In this document: positions 1 through 7,504 of the stretch, piece after piece
How positions within the stretch are numbered: the first letter of the stretch is position 1
How the letters are laid out: every line of letters starts with the position of its first letter
Source of the DNA: a virus
DNA: 31,079 nucleotides
Virus record (IMG/VR): IMGVR_UViG_3300010885_027906
Location: 1 to 31,079 of that record
Strand: one strand, 5' to 3'
Position numbers and translations under genes: made by a program
The notes under the pieces: model-generated
Database searches by the model: none
Told to the model about the DNA's origin: nothing
Seen by the model: only the letters and a program-made list of their open reading frames with translations

Positions 1-123
1 ACAATCCATATAATACATCTCAAATCCCATATCTCTATCTTGTCTCCAAACTATATTGATACTAAAGGCTCCATACAAAATAAAATCTAATGCACATTTG
101 CTCCACAAATCAAATAAACTATC
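1..123. repeat. Left copy of 123-bp terminal direct repeat
   Basis: Bases 1-123 are identical to bases 30957-31079, read by eye over the full length. The repeat lies inside the portal gene, and the frame stays open when the two ends are joined. This is what an assembler leaves at the ends of a circular or circularly permuted genome; a true short terminal redundancy inside a structural gene is much less likely. The unique sequence is then 30,956 bp. Confidence 0.95.
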
Positions 124-411
124 ACCAAGGCTATTAACCATGACCAATCTTGTATTATAAATTTCTTCACTTAAACTAATATCTTCTCCTCTTACACCAT
201 ACCATTTTGATTGAATTGAGGCTCTATGTGTGGGAGATGAATTATATAATCTAATCAATTCTTGTGGAGCCATATTGGCAATACCATAATAAACCCAAGG
301 CGATCTTGTGTTAATAATTAGATTTTCCTCAATAATAGGAACATTGGCAGTAGAAAAATCAAATGCTTGAATAATGTTTTCTCTATCTATTTTAGTAATT
401 TCTTCATTCAT
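1..411 (-). CDS. Phage portal protein, N-terminal part (runs off the window edge)
   Basis: This segment encodes the first 137 residues of the portal protein, which continues at 31079 once the genome is circularised. The start is ATG at 411, followed by MNEEITKIDRENIIQAF. It is preceded by an A/T-rich leader, as in its neighbours, and lies 35 bp after the stop of the 143-residue gene. Reading across the junction gives one 410-residue protein ending at 30135. The portal forms the dodecameric ring at the head vertex through which DNA enters and leaves. Residues 29-70 (INTRSPWVYYGIANM onward) look like the usual portal N-terminal arm. Bases 1-123 are coded a second time at the right end of the window, so the two portal entries overlap by 41 codons and are one gene. 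Confidence 0.85.
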   Translation of the reverse strand, partial: MNEEITKIDRENIIQAFDFSTANVPIIEENLIINTRSPWVYYGIANMAPQELIRLYNSSPTHRASIQSKWYGVRGEDISLSEEIYNTRLVMVNSLGDSLFDLWSKCALDFILYGAFSINIVWRQDRDMGFEMYYMDC

Positions 412-446
412 ATATCTATAAATATCTTTTTAATATCAAATAATCA

Positions 447-878
447 TTAGGCAGGATTTATTTCACCAGGAGCAAATATGTAATTAGAATTATCTTCATT
501 ACTTGATACAAAAATATCATATTGAGAGTTCATTGTTATTGCTGATTGAACAATAACTTGTGCTTCCCCATTCTCAACAACATTATATGCAAGGGCTGGA
601 TTAAGGTTTCCTGACCCATTAGGTTGTTCGCTAATTGAATAAAGGTACAAACCCTCATACGGAAATCTAATCTCACCAGCACCCGTATTATCCCCTTCAA
701 CAAAGATAAACTCATCATACCTACTCTTATGTACTGAAACATTAGGAGGAATAAAAGATACATTTTGTTTTGAGAAAATATGAGTAAATGAAAATAGATA
801 CTCTGGATTTGTTAGTTCGCTATTCTGTGATACCGTAACTACCAAAGGATTAACTTGATTTGTCTTAATTATTAGCAT
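447..878 (-). CDS. Small phage structural protein of unknown role (143 aa)
   Basis: I chose ATG 878 (MLIIKTNQVNPLVVTVSQNS). An upstream in-frame codon at 893 lies within the terminator hairpin and is unlikely to be used. The protein is beta-rich: a hydrophobic opening strand, an ELTNPEYLFSFTHIFSKQ segment, RYDEFIFVEGDN, then GEIRFPYEGLYLYSISEQ and a Pro/Ala-rich DPALA-like stretch (NPALAYNVVENGEAQV). I recognise this pattern from small proteins encoded between capsid and tail genes in Bacteroidetes phages, but no function is known to me. It sits between the tube-like protein and the portal, so a decoration, fibre-base or head-tail role is possible. It follows a strong terminator and is probably made at lower levels than the capsid and tube. 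Confidence 0.7.
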   Translation of the reverse strand: MLIIKTNQVNPLVVTVSQNSELTNPEYLFSFTHIFSKQNVSFIPPNVSVHKSRYDEFIFVEGDNTGAGEIRFPYEGLYLYSISEQPNGSGNLNPALAYNVVENGEAQVIVQSAITMNSQYDIFVSSNEDNSNYIFAPGEINPA

Positions 879-881
879 CTT

Positions 882-916
882 AAAAAAACACAAGGAGGCT
901 TTAATTCCTCCTTGTG
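882..916 (-). terminator. Rho-independent terminator after the tube-like gene
   Basis: A perfect 10-bp stem (889-898 with 907-916; CACAAGGAGG and CCTCCTTGTG), an 8-nt loop, and on the minus strand seven T residues directly after the stem (888-882). It begins 11 bp past the stop of the 177-residue gene and ends just before the start at 878. It probably attenuates rather than ends transcription, because structural genes continue downstream and no separate promoter is obvious. Confidence 0.9.
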
Positions 917-927
917 ATTATAGTTTT

Positions 928-1461
928 TTATACAAAGTTCTCAACACTTATTCCGGTAGCAACACTTGCTAAAGTTCCGTCAAGTTCATTCATTGGGTTT
1001 GGTTCCAAATATTGGAAAGTCATATTATATCCATTCGCATCTCCTAAAGCCTTTCCAGTTACTGAAGTTCCAGCACTGATAAAGCATCCGTAAGTTTGAC
1101 CTAGATAAAAATAGTTTCCGTTATTGTCTTCACCAACAATAGACAATCTTTGTGATTGTGCTAATGTTTTTAAGATATTTCTTTTTGCTTGGTCTAATTT
1201 AGAAAAGAATGCTACAACTTCACCTTGATAGTATACCGTACCATTTTCTAAAGAAGCATTAACTGTTTCTGTTAGTTGGGAGGTAGTTCTAATCAATTGA
1301 AACTCGTAGTAAGTTCCTGAACCAGATATTTGAGTAATATACTCATCTCCGTCTGATGTGATAGATGTAACATTTGTGAAATCTGTTATCCACAAAGTTT
1401 TTAATCCACCCACATTATCACGACATCCAAGAGGTATTCCTGCTGTTAAATTACAACTCAT
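928..1461 (-). CDS. Putative major tail (tube) protein (177 aa)
   Basis: The protein starts MSCNLTAGIPLGCRDNVGG and contains LWITDFTNVTSITSDGDEYI, a central ENGTVYYQGEVVAFFSKLDQ segment, RLSIVGEDNNGNYFYLG, and a closing GYNMTFQYLEPNPM strand. Alternating beta strands with an RNILKTLAQSQRL helix resemble the small tube proteins of siphophages, and I recognise this opening and the ENGTVY segment as typical of a structural family in Bacteroidetes phages. It lies directly downstream of the capsid gene, with hairpins on both sides (1498-1520 and 882-916) that would produce a discrete abundant message, as expected for a high-copy structural protein. Against it, the tape-measure gene is not adjacent. 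A head-decoration role is the main alternative. Confidence 0.6.
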   Translation of the reverse strand: MSCNLTAGIPLGCRDNVGGLKTLWITDFTNVTSITSDGDEYITQISGSGTYYEFQLIRTTSQLTETVNASLENGTVYYQGEVVAFFSKLDQAKRNILKTLAQSQRLSIVGEDNNGNYFYLGQTYGCFISAGTSVTGKALGDANGYNMTFQYLEPNPMNELDGTLASVATGISVENFV

Positions 1462-1497
1462 TTTATATTATTTTATATTATGTTTATTTTTGTTAAA

Positions 1498-1520
1498 GGT
1501 GGGAGGTTTCCCTCCCGACC
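1498..1520 (-). terminator. Hairpin between capsid and tube-like genes
   Basis: On the minus strand a 9-bp GGT/GGGAGG stem with one bulged C and a GAAA tetraloop (arms 1511-1520 and 1498-1506). It lies 11 bp past the capsid stop. The following tract, TTTAACAAAAATAAAC, is A/T-rich but not a clean T run. It could be a weak terminator or a stabilising 3' end for the capsid message. Confidence 0.6.
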
Positions 1521-1530
1521 TTATTATTTT

Positions 1531-2490
1531 TTACAATCCGTTAGTTACAAAGAATTGTTGGAATGCTACTGCAGTTCCCAATTTCCAAGCCGCCATTATT
1601 CTTACTTCTTGGAAGTCTTGTGACCACCAACTTCTAAATGAATCCTCATCAGAAGCAAGGTCAGTTCCCACCAACATATATTGCATTGGTCCAGCAACAA
1701 TTAAATCAGAACCATTCAATCCAGGAACACCAACTACTTTATAGTTAGTTTGTGGATGGAATACTTCATAAACCTGACCTAATGTAGGTTCAGAAAAATG
1801 GAAGTTATTTACATTTCTGATTGCTGTTAAATAACATTTGAATTGAGTTTGACTCATATAAATGATAACATCATCTCTATCATAAATGTTTCTATTCAAT
1901 GATTGAATAAGATTATCAATTTGTCCCAACACAGCATTTGCTTGTGCTTGAACTGTTGCTCCAGTTACAGAACATAAAGCAGTTTGACCTGTTAATGTTA
2001 CTGCTGATGCAGAGTTATTAAAGATTTCAACAAAACCAGAGAAACTTGAAGTTCCTGTAGAAGCATTCCACAATAAATCCTCATTGTATCTTTTGATTTG
2101 TTTAGTTTGCAAATCTATGATTGCTTGCTCAAATGGAGCATTCTCATTATAAGAACCTGCGTTCAAATATTGACCTAACCATAGTGTATTTAATTGCTGA
2201 AGACATAAAGATTGGTTAACCTTTAACGCTTGAACTGTGATAGGAGCAACTGTAAAAGTTACTTGACCTTCAGAAGACCAACCACAAGTAGTTCCTGTTT
2301 GAACTGATAATGTTTCACTCAATAAGTTAACATTTTGAGTTCCTTTAATTCCTGGAACTACATTACAATATTTCATAGTGACTGGTGTAAGCACCGCTTC
2401 ACTGATGATATCAGCGGATAACTGATCTGTGTAGTTAGATAAACCACCCAAATTATAGTTGAAATCCATTTTTGCTAATTTGTTTTTCAT
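1531..2490 (-). CDS. Major capsid protein (319 aa)
   Basis: At 319 residues, following a scaffold-like gene and the protease, this is the expected position and size for the shell protein. The N terminus (MDFNYNLGGLSNYTDQLSAD after a short basic MKNKLAK lead) is followed by LLSETLSVQTGTTCGWSSEG, then VNQSLCLQQLNTLWLGQYLN and a long helix-rich stretch (PFEQAIIDLQTKQIKRYNED) resembling the spine helix of HK97-fold shells. DRDDVIIYMSQTQFKCYLTA and VVGVPGLNGSDLIVAGPMQYML look like the P-domain strands and the A-domain of such proteins. I assign it by position plus this pattern, not by a motif unique to the family. It starts 15 bp after the scaffold-like gene, behind an A/T-rich leader. Confidence 0.85.
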   Translation of the reverse strand: MKNKLAKMDFNYNLGGLSNYTDQLSADIISEAVLTPVTMKYCNVVPGIKGTQNVNLLSETLSVQTGTTCGWSSEGQVTFTVAPITVQALKVNQSLCLQQLNTLWLGQYLNAGSYNENAPFEQAIIDLQTKQIKRYNEDLLWNASTGTSSFSGFVEIFNNSASAVTLTGQTALCSVTGATVQAQANAVLGQIDNLIQSLNRNIYDRDDVIIYMSQTQFKCYLTAIRNVNNFHFSEPTLGQVYEVFHPQTNYKVVGVPGLNGSDLIVAGPMQYMLVGTDLASDEDSFRSWWSQDFQEVRIMAAWKLGTAVAFQQFFVTNGL

Positions 2491-2505
2491 TTTAATTATT
2501 TTTTT

Positions 2506-3576
2506 TTAGTTTTTAATCATTGCCTCTCTTAACCTTCTAAAACCTTCGTATTTAGTTGCAAGAGGATTGATTTCTTCGTTTATTATTTTTTGAGTAAATA
2601 CTCTTGAACCCGCAGGTTCCTTTGAGAACTTGATAAACTTATTATCCAATTCTGCTTGTTTTGTAGCAATTGCGTCAATTTTGGTTTCAAACTTTTTAAG
2701 AGCCGCAGCGAACATAGAAGCAATTTCAGTCATTTCATCTTCTTTGCTTAATTCTTCAACATTTTCTCTTTCAGTAATCATACCATCAGCAACTACAACT
2801 CTAATTTTAACATCATTACCTTTTTCATCTTTTAAGATAATCTCATGTTCTCCATCTGGTGCTTTTTCTTTAGTTCCATCTTCTTTAACAACATCAATAG
2901 GCTCGCCTATATCAAATGTTGGGGAATCTAATTTAATACCACCTTCAACGGTTTTTGCTTCTGTAAATACATTTGCTGTTGCTTTACCAATATCTGCTAA
3001 TGCATTTATCTTTGGGTCATCAAATCCAGTTCCTCTTTTAGCATTATCTGCCACAGATTGAACTCCTTTAATTGCTCCACCGACAATTTGAATTACTTTA
3101 CCATCACTGGTTTCGTATTCACCATCACTAATTGCAGATAATGTTCCATCATAACCAACTTTCTTAAGCCTGCGACCAACGATTTCTCCTTCGCCTTCCA
3201 TTCTTACGATTGTTCCGTCTTTTAATTTCACATCACCGAATGCCATCTCGATCGACATTTGTTCTTTTTCAGTTTTTGCTTCTTCAGGTGTTTCTTTTCT
3301 CTCATCAGCAGCGATTTCATCTTCTTCGCTTACCATTTTGATTTTAGATACTTTACCAGCGTCATCAACTTCAAGTTCTGTTCCGTCGTCTAACTTATGA
3401 ATTCCAGGAGGAGCGGGAATATATCCCTCTTCTGTTGAAATATAAATGGGTTGTCCTACTTCTAATTCACCTTCCATTTTCATTGCCATACCTTGTTCGG
3501 TTTTGGCTTCATAAAACTTGGATTGAGTTAAACCTAAAACTTTCATTATTCTTTCAACTGCTGTTTTACTATTCAT
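2506..3576 (-). CDS. Scaffold-like head assembly protein (356 aa)
   Basis: Highly acidic, Lys/Glu/Asp-rich, and placed directly upstream of the capsid gene. Residues about 30-250 hold three diverged copies of a beta module with the pattern 'PDG.h.LkDGt.i.v...G.i..i' (for example GIHKLDDGTELEVDDAGKVS, GEYETSDGKVIQIVGGAIKG, GEHEIILKDEKGNDVKIRVV). The C-terminal third is a helix with coiled-coil character (EIASMFAAALKKFETKIDAI), ending in a basic tail. Beta modules plus a terminal coiled coil before the capsid gene are common in Bacteroidetes phages and fit a scaffold cleaved by the upstream protease. It overlaps the protease gene by 8 bp. A head-fibre or decoration role is less likely given the charge and gene order. 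Confidence 0.7.
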   Translation of the reverse strand: MNSKTAVERIMKVLGLTQSKFYEAKTEQGMAMKMEGELEVGQPIYISTEEGYIPAPPGIHKLDDGTELEVDDAGKVSKIKMVSEEDEIAADERKETPEEAKTEKEQMSIEMAFGDVKLKDGTIVRMEGEGEIVGRRLKKVGYDGTLSAISDGEYETSDGKVIQIVGGAIKGVQSVADNAKRGTGFDDPKINALADIGKATANVFTEAKTVEGGIKLDSPTFDIGEPIDVVKEDGTKEKAPDGEHEIILKDEKGNDVKIRVVVADGMITERENVEELSKEDEMTEIASMFAAALKKFETKIDAIATKQAELDNKFIKFSKEPAGSRVFTQKIINEEINPLATKYEGFRRLREAMIKN

Positions 3577-4822
3577 CTTTTATAGATTTTATTATTTGTC
3601 TAATCTGGTTTATTTGTTTTTCCTGTGAAGAAAAAACTGATTTTTCTGCGAATAGACCTTCAACAGAAAAACCTGTAAGTGCTTTTTGTTTTATTAAATT
3701 CCAAACTTTTGGGTCATCTATTTTCATAGATACAAACCAAGTTCCAGCAGGAAGATTAAATCCATAAGCTGCACTTTTATCTTTTATAGGGTCTTCACTA
3801 ACCCAACTTTCAGTAATATATGCTTTATCACTACCTAACTTCATTCCATTATGTTCAACAGATGTTTCATCAGTTCTTTTTTGTCTTAAAAACTTATCAG
3901 CCATCTTTTTAATACTTTCTTTTGAGAAGAATACATAATACAAATTACCCAAATCATCATATCTATGAATCATTTTATTTGGAACCATTGCAGCTCCAAC
4001 TAATATATGTTTGTCCTCATCAATAAACATCATTCTTTCCATATTGGATTTCTTTGATGCTTGTTCATATCTTGATTTGTTGAATTGTAAATCACCATTT
4101 CTTGGAACTCCTGGTCTCCATTGTATACTTGGTTCACCATCTAATCTTGTTCCTCTATTTGCTGATGCAATTGTATCTTTTGTTCTGGTATCAGATTGTA
4201 ATCCTGGTCCTAATGTTTCAGTTTTTTCTCTATTTTTCATAGATGAACCAGAATTAACTATTTGACCAGCATTTTTATAAATCAATCTAACCCAAGTATG
4301 TCTGCAGTTAAATGAACCTCTCCAATTAAAAATACTATAATAACCAAACTCTTCATTGGCAACATTGGCAGTTAATTCATTTATATCTTCAATTCTATAA
4401 ACTCTGTTTTTTCTCAACATATCAGCACAAAACTTTCTATTCTTACCATCTCTTATTCCAACATACTTAAATCTAATTCTTTGTTCATCAGTATCTAACT
4501 CTGATGAATCATTTGGTGATGAGAACCTTTCTTGATTCATCTTTACAACCATTTGGGGAGTGATTTTTTCAACTCTAACTATATCCCAACCCTCTTGTAT
4601 CAGTTGGGAATAAGGCTCTCCTAATTCGTCTAATTTTGGTGTCATTTCACAAAAATTATCTTCCATAACTCTATATGGAGAATATTCTTCTGGTAATTCT
4701 TCCTTATTAAAGGCTAACCATTGCTCATCATGAGCAGGACGAGATACTAATGAAATGGCATCAATACCACTTTCATCAAACTCATCATCAATAAACAATT
4801 CTACAATACGAGTTGAATCCAT
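3569..4822 (-). CDS. Prohead protease, XkdF-like, with a MuF-type segment (417 aa)
   Basis: The protein opens with an acidic FIDDEFDESGIDAISLVSRPA stretch. The C-terminal half (about residues 270-400) matches the XkdF-like putative phage serine protease family: KHILVGAAMVPNKMIHR, YYVFFSKESIKKMADKFL, TSVEHNGMKL, AYITESWVSEDPIKDKS, LPAGTWFVSMKIDDPKVW and GFSVEGLF. The central segment (about 140-190) has RKFCADMLRKNRVYR and GSFNCRHTWVRLIYKN, the C-terminal signature of MuF/SPP1-gp7-like minor head proteins. The H of TSVEH and the S of ITESW or GFSVEG are candidate catalytic residues by family analogy; I cannot confirm which. It should mature the capsid and scaffold proteins encoded directly downstream. 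A TATATTTA box lies 6 nt before its ATG. Confidence 0.82.
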   Translation of the reverse strand: MDSTRIVELFIDDEFDESGIDAISLVSRPAHDEQWLAFNKEELPEEYSPYRVMEDNFCEMTPKLDELGEPYSQLIQEGWDIVRVEKITPQMVVKMNQERFSSPNDSSELDTDEQRIRFKYVGIRDGKNRKFCADMLRKNRVYRIEDINELTANVANEEFGYYSIFNWRGSFNCRHTWVRLIYKNAGQIVNSGSSMKNREKTETLGPGLQSDTRTKDTIASANRGTRLDGEPSIQWRPGVPRNGDLQFNKSRYEQASKKSNMERMMFIDEDKHILVGAAMVPNKMIHRYDDLGNLYYVFFSKESIKKMADKFLRQKRTDETSVEHNGMKLGSDKAYITESWVSEDPIKDKSAAYGFNLPAGTWFVSMKIDDPKVWNLIKQKALTGFSVEGLFAEKSVFSSQEKQINQIRQIIKSIKDE

Positions 4823-4858
4823 TTTTCTTAAATATAATTTATTTATGTTTTTACCACT

Positions 4859-7384
4859 TTATATCAAGGATCGTGATTTTATTACTCTATCTAATTGTTG
4901 TTGATTAGACATAGTATTTGCAACAACATAAGTTTGAATTGGATTATTGGAAAGCGCATTTCCAATAATATCAGTCAAATTACTATTACCTGATGGTTGA
5001 GTATTACTAACTGGTCCTCCCATAGCAAACTTTGCTTTAGGTTGATTACCATATGAGTTCATACTTGATAATAGTGGTCTAAATAATTTAGTTGATGATG
5101 CGTTCATAACAAACTCACCATTACTCAACATAGATGGAATTGAATCACTTGTTTCACTTCCCTGTCCACTAACATATCCACCCTCTGCAAATCCTCTTAC
5201 CGCTATTGGTCCTGACGCGGCACTTGATGAAGATGATGATGCTGTATCTACTTTACCTGATGCTGGTGCCGCAGGAACTTGAACTGCTACAATCTTTTTA
5301 ACTGTTGCTATACCTGTCGCAACTGCCGCTGCTGCCGCAATTCCTCCTAATATTGGTCCAACTATTGGAATACCTGCTAATGATTTATATGCCGCAACTG
5401 CTGATTGGTATGTATCTATCGTTGCCTTTGCGATTGCGAATGCTTTACCCGCAACCGTATCCTTACCAATTATTTCAGATAACTGACCTAAAGCATTTCC
5501 AACTAAAGCAACCTCTTCTCTTTTAGATGCCGCTTGGGCTTTATCAATCTCAATACTCGCATTACCAAATGCTGCTTTATTTTTTGTGTATTCTGCTTCA
5601 GTAATCGATCCTTTTTGAAAAGAAGTTTCTAAATCTTTTTGTGCTTGGTCTAAACTCGCTCTTTTCGCAGCATAATAATCTGCATCAAATCTCTTGAAAT
5701 CTCCATATGATTTTTCAGTTTCAACATTTTCTGCTGCTAATGTGTCTGTTATTGTTTTTAATATGGCATCTGAATATGCTTTTCTTTTATCTGCTCTCTC
5801 TTTTTCACTAACCCCCACCAATGTTGTTAATGCATTTTCATAATTTTGATATGCTTGTAATTGAGCCTCAAAATTACCATCTGCCGAAATTAACTCATCT
5901 TCTAATGCCTTAAATGTATCTGCTTTCCTTTTTTCATTATCCGATTTAATAGCATCATTAAGCATTTTTGCATACTTCGCTTCAATCTCCAATTTTTGAT
6001 TATTGGTTAAATCAGCAACAGATAATTCTTCTTGCATTCTTTGGTCAAGAAGTGATTTTAAGTTTTCTAATGAAGTGTTGGCTGATTGTGTTTCAAGTGC
6101 AATTGCGGCATCTAAATCAGCAATCCTTTTTGCTCTCTTTTTATCATCGTCTGCTTTAATAGCATCATCAAGTTTTTTAGAATAATCTTCTCTTATTACA
6201 TCTTTTTGGGCATTAGATAATTTATCATTATCTAACTCTAATATCATTCTCTTATCAAGTAATAATTTTAAGTTTTCCCTTGATGTATCTTCTTTATCAG
6301 TTTCTAATTTTATTTGAGCATCTAAATCAGCCTTTTTTTGTGCTAATAATTCTGCATCAATTTGTTTTTGTTTTTCGGCATTTTGTTTTGCTAATTGTTG
6401 TGCCTCTTTATTTGCGGTTTCTCGTTCTTTTTTATCTGCAAGGTCATTATTAAGCCTTAAAATCCTACCATTATTTAAGGCATCTTTTAATGCTTGATCT
6501 TTAGCATCAAGATCTTTTTGTGCCGCTTCTACACCTTCTTTATTTGCTTTTTTAATACCTGCATTATAAATCTTGGCAGATTCTTCTCTTGCGGCAAAAG
6601 CATTATTATAATCATCTTGAGCATTTTTTAATTGTTGAGTTCTAATTTGTTTTTCAGTTGCTCCATTAGCCTTCATTTCTGCTAATGTTAGATTTTGTCT
6701 TCTTTTAGCATCTTTAGCATTCATATCTAATACAGTGTTCTGATATGCAAGAGAATCATTTAACTTATCAGTTTCTATTTTTGCTTTTCCTTCAACATCT
6801 ATAAAATCCATAAAGGCATTAACCGCTAATCCTAAACCAACAACTAATGCACCAATACCTGTAGCAACCAATGCGGCTGAAAATGCTCTGGCTCCTGCTG
6901 CTGCTGTTGTTTCACCAACACCAATTGCAACAAATGATTTTGATAAAGCATTATTGATTGTTGAATATAATTTTGTTATACCAGTTGCTTTACCAATATT
7001 ATCAGCAATGCCACCAAAATCTTTCATTAAAGCACTAACCGAACCACTAATATCCTTAAATGTAAATGAACTAAATGTTTTTAATAATGAAATCCCACCA
7101 TCAAGTTTTGATGATATATCACCAATAGGTCCAGGTAATAATTGTAATGTTCCAAATAATTCTTTTGATTTAGCACTAACCCTTTCAGCATTATCTTTTG
7201 TTTCATTAAGTTTGTTTTTTAATATTTCAAACTCCTTACTACCTTCTTTACCTTCAGAAGATAATTTTTGTAATTCAACATTTAATAATTTAATTTGTTG
7301 CTTAAAGTTGAGAACACTATCTGATGCAAATTTCACTTCCTCATCATTAACATCAATCTCAATTTGTATTTTTTTATTTGCCAT
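4859..7384 (-). CDS. Tail tape measure protein (841 aa)
   Basis: A long protein with coiled-coil N-terminal half, two hydrophobic segments (about residues 168-195, GIGALVVGLGLAVNAF; and about 690-720, Gly/Ala-rich), and a central Lys/Asp/Ala-rich rod. The rod holds two 70-residue repeats beginning near residues 351 (ADLDAQIKLETDKED) and 421 (ADLDAAIALETQSAN). Near the C terminus is FAEGGYVSGQGSETSDSIPS then MLSNGEFVMNASSTKLFRPL, a motif frequent at the end of tape-measure proteins. It sets tail length and is ejected with the DNA. By the usual 0.15 nm per residue, the tail would be about 125 nm (inference). The rod repeats are a natural place for tail-length change. A 38-codon ORF overlaps its start. 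Confidence 0.92.
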   Translation of the reverse strand: MANKKIQIEIDVNDEEVKFASDSVLNFKQQIKLLNVELQKLSSEGKEGSKEFEILKNKLNETKDNAERVSAKSKELFGTLQLLPGPIGDISSKLDGGISLLKTFSSFTFKDISGSVSALMKDFGGIADNIGKATGITKLYSTINNALSKSFVAIGVGETTAAAGARAFSAALVATGIGALVVGLGLAVNAFMDFIDVEGKAKIETDKLNDSLAYQNTVLDMNAKDAKRRQNLTLAEMKANGATEKQIRTQQLKNAQDDYNNAFAAREESAKIYNAGIKKANKEGVEAAQKDLDAKDQALKDALNNGRILRLNNDLADKKERETANKEAQQLAKQNAEKQKQIDAELLAQKKADLDAQIKLETDKEDTSRENLKLLLDKRMILELDNDKLSNAQKDVIREDYSKKLDDAIKADDDKKRAKRIADLDAAIALETQSANTSLENLKSLLDQRMQEELSVADLTNNQKLEIEAKYAKMLNDAIKSDNEKRKADTFKALEDELISADGNFEAQLQAYQNYENALTTLVGVSEKERADKRKAYSDAILKTITDTLAAENVETEKSYGDFKRFDADYYAAKRASLDQAQKDLETSFQKGSITEAEYTKNKAAFGNASIEIDKAQAASKREEVALVGNALGQLSEIIGKDTVAGKAFAIAKATIDTYQSAVAAYKSLAGIPIVGPILGGIAAAAAVATGIATVKKIVAVQVPAAPASGKVDTASSSSSSAASGPIAVRGFAEGGYVSGQGSETSDSIPSMLSNGEFVMNASSTKLFRPLLSSMNSYGNQPKAKFAMGGPVSNTQPSGNSNLTDIIGNALSNNPIQTYVVANTMSNQQQLDRVIKSRSLI

Positions 7385-7490
7385 ACTTCATATAATCTTT
7401 TAAGAATGAAATCAATTTAATATTATCAATTATCATTGGTAATGCAATTTTAACATCATTCATTAGTTCATTTATTATTTTAACTTCCAT
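7374..7490 (-). CDS. Possible 38-aa gene upstream of the tape measure
   Basis: An ORF from ATG 7490, starting MEVKIINELMNDVKIALPMI and ending SFLKDYMKYGK, fills the 120-bp gap between the fibre-like gene and the tape measure and overlaps the tape-measure start by 11 bp. The peptide reads as an amphipathic helix with regular Lys/Asp/Glu spacing. It follows an A/T leader like its neighbours. Tail chaperones are often encoded just before tape measures, but this is too short to assign. It could instead be chance in AT-rich DNA. Confidence 0.5.
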   Translation of the reverse strand: MEVKIINELMNDVKIALPMIIDNIKLISFLKDYMKYGK

Positions 7491-7504
7491 ATATTTTTTT
7501 TTAA

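Noticed and set aside
1-123. Integration site or long terminal repeat of a mobile element
   Set aside because: The repeat lies within the portal gene and joins in frame; no integrase or transposase is present.
1358-1744. 128-codon plus-strand ORF
   Set aside because: It crosses the capsid/tube gap antisense to both genes and through the hairpin at 1498-1520, with no promoter.
2630-3061. 143-codon plus-strand ORF opposite the scaffold-like gene
   Set aside because: Antisense shadow; Ser/Leu/Ile-rich low-information sequence.
6954-7403. 149-codon plus-strand ORF opposite the tape measure
   Set aside because: Shadow of a strongly supported minus-strand gene; long antisense ORFs are common here because of codon bias.
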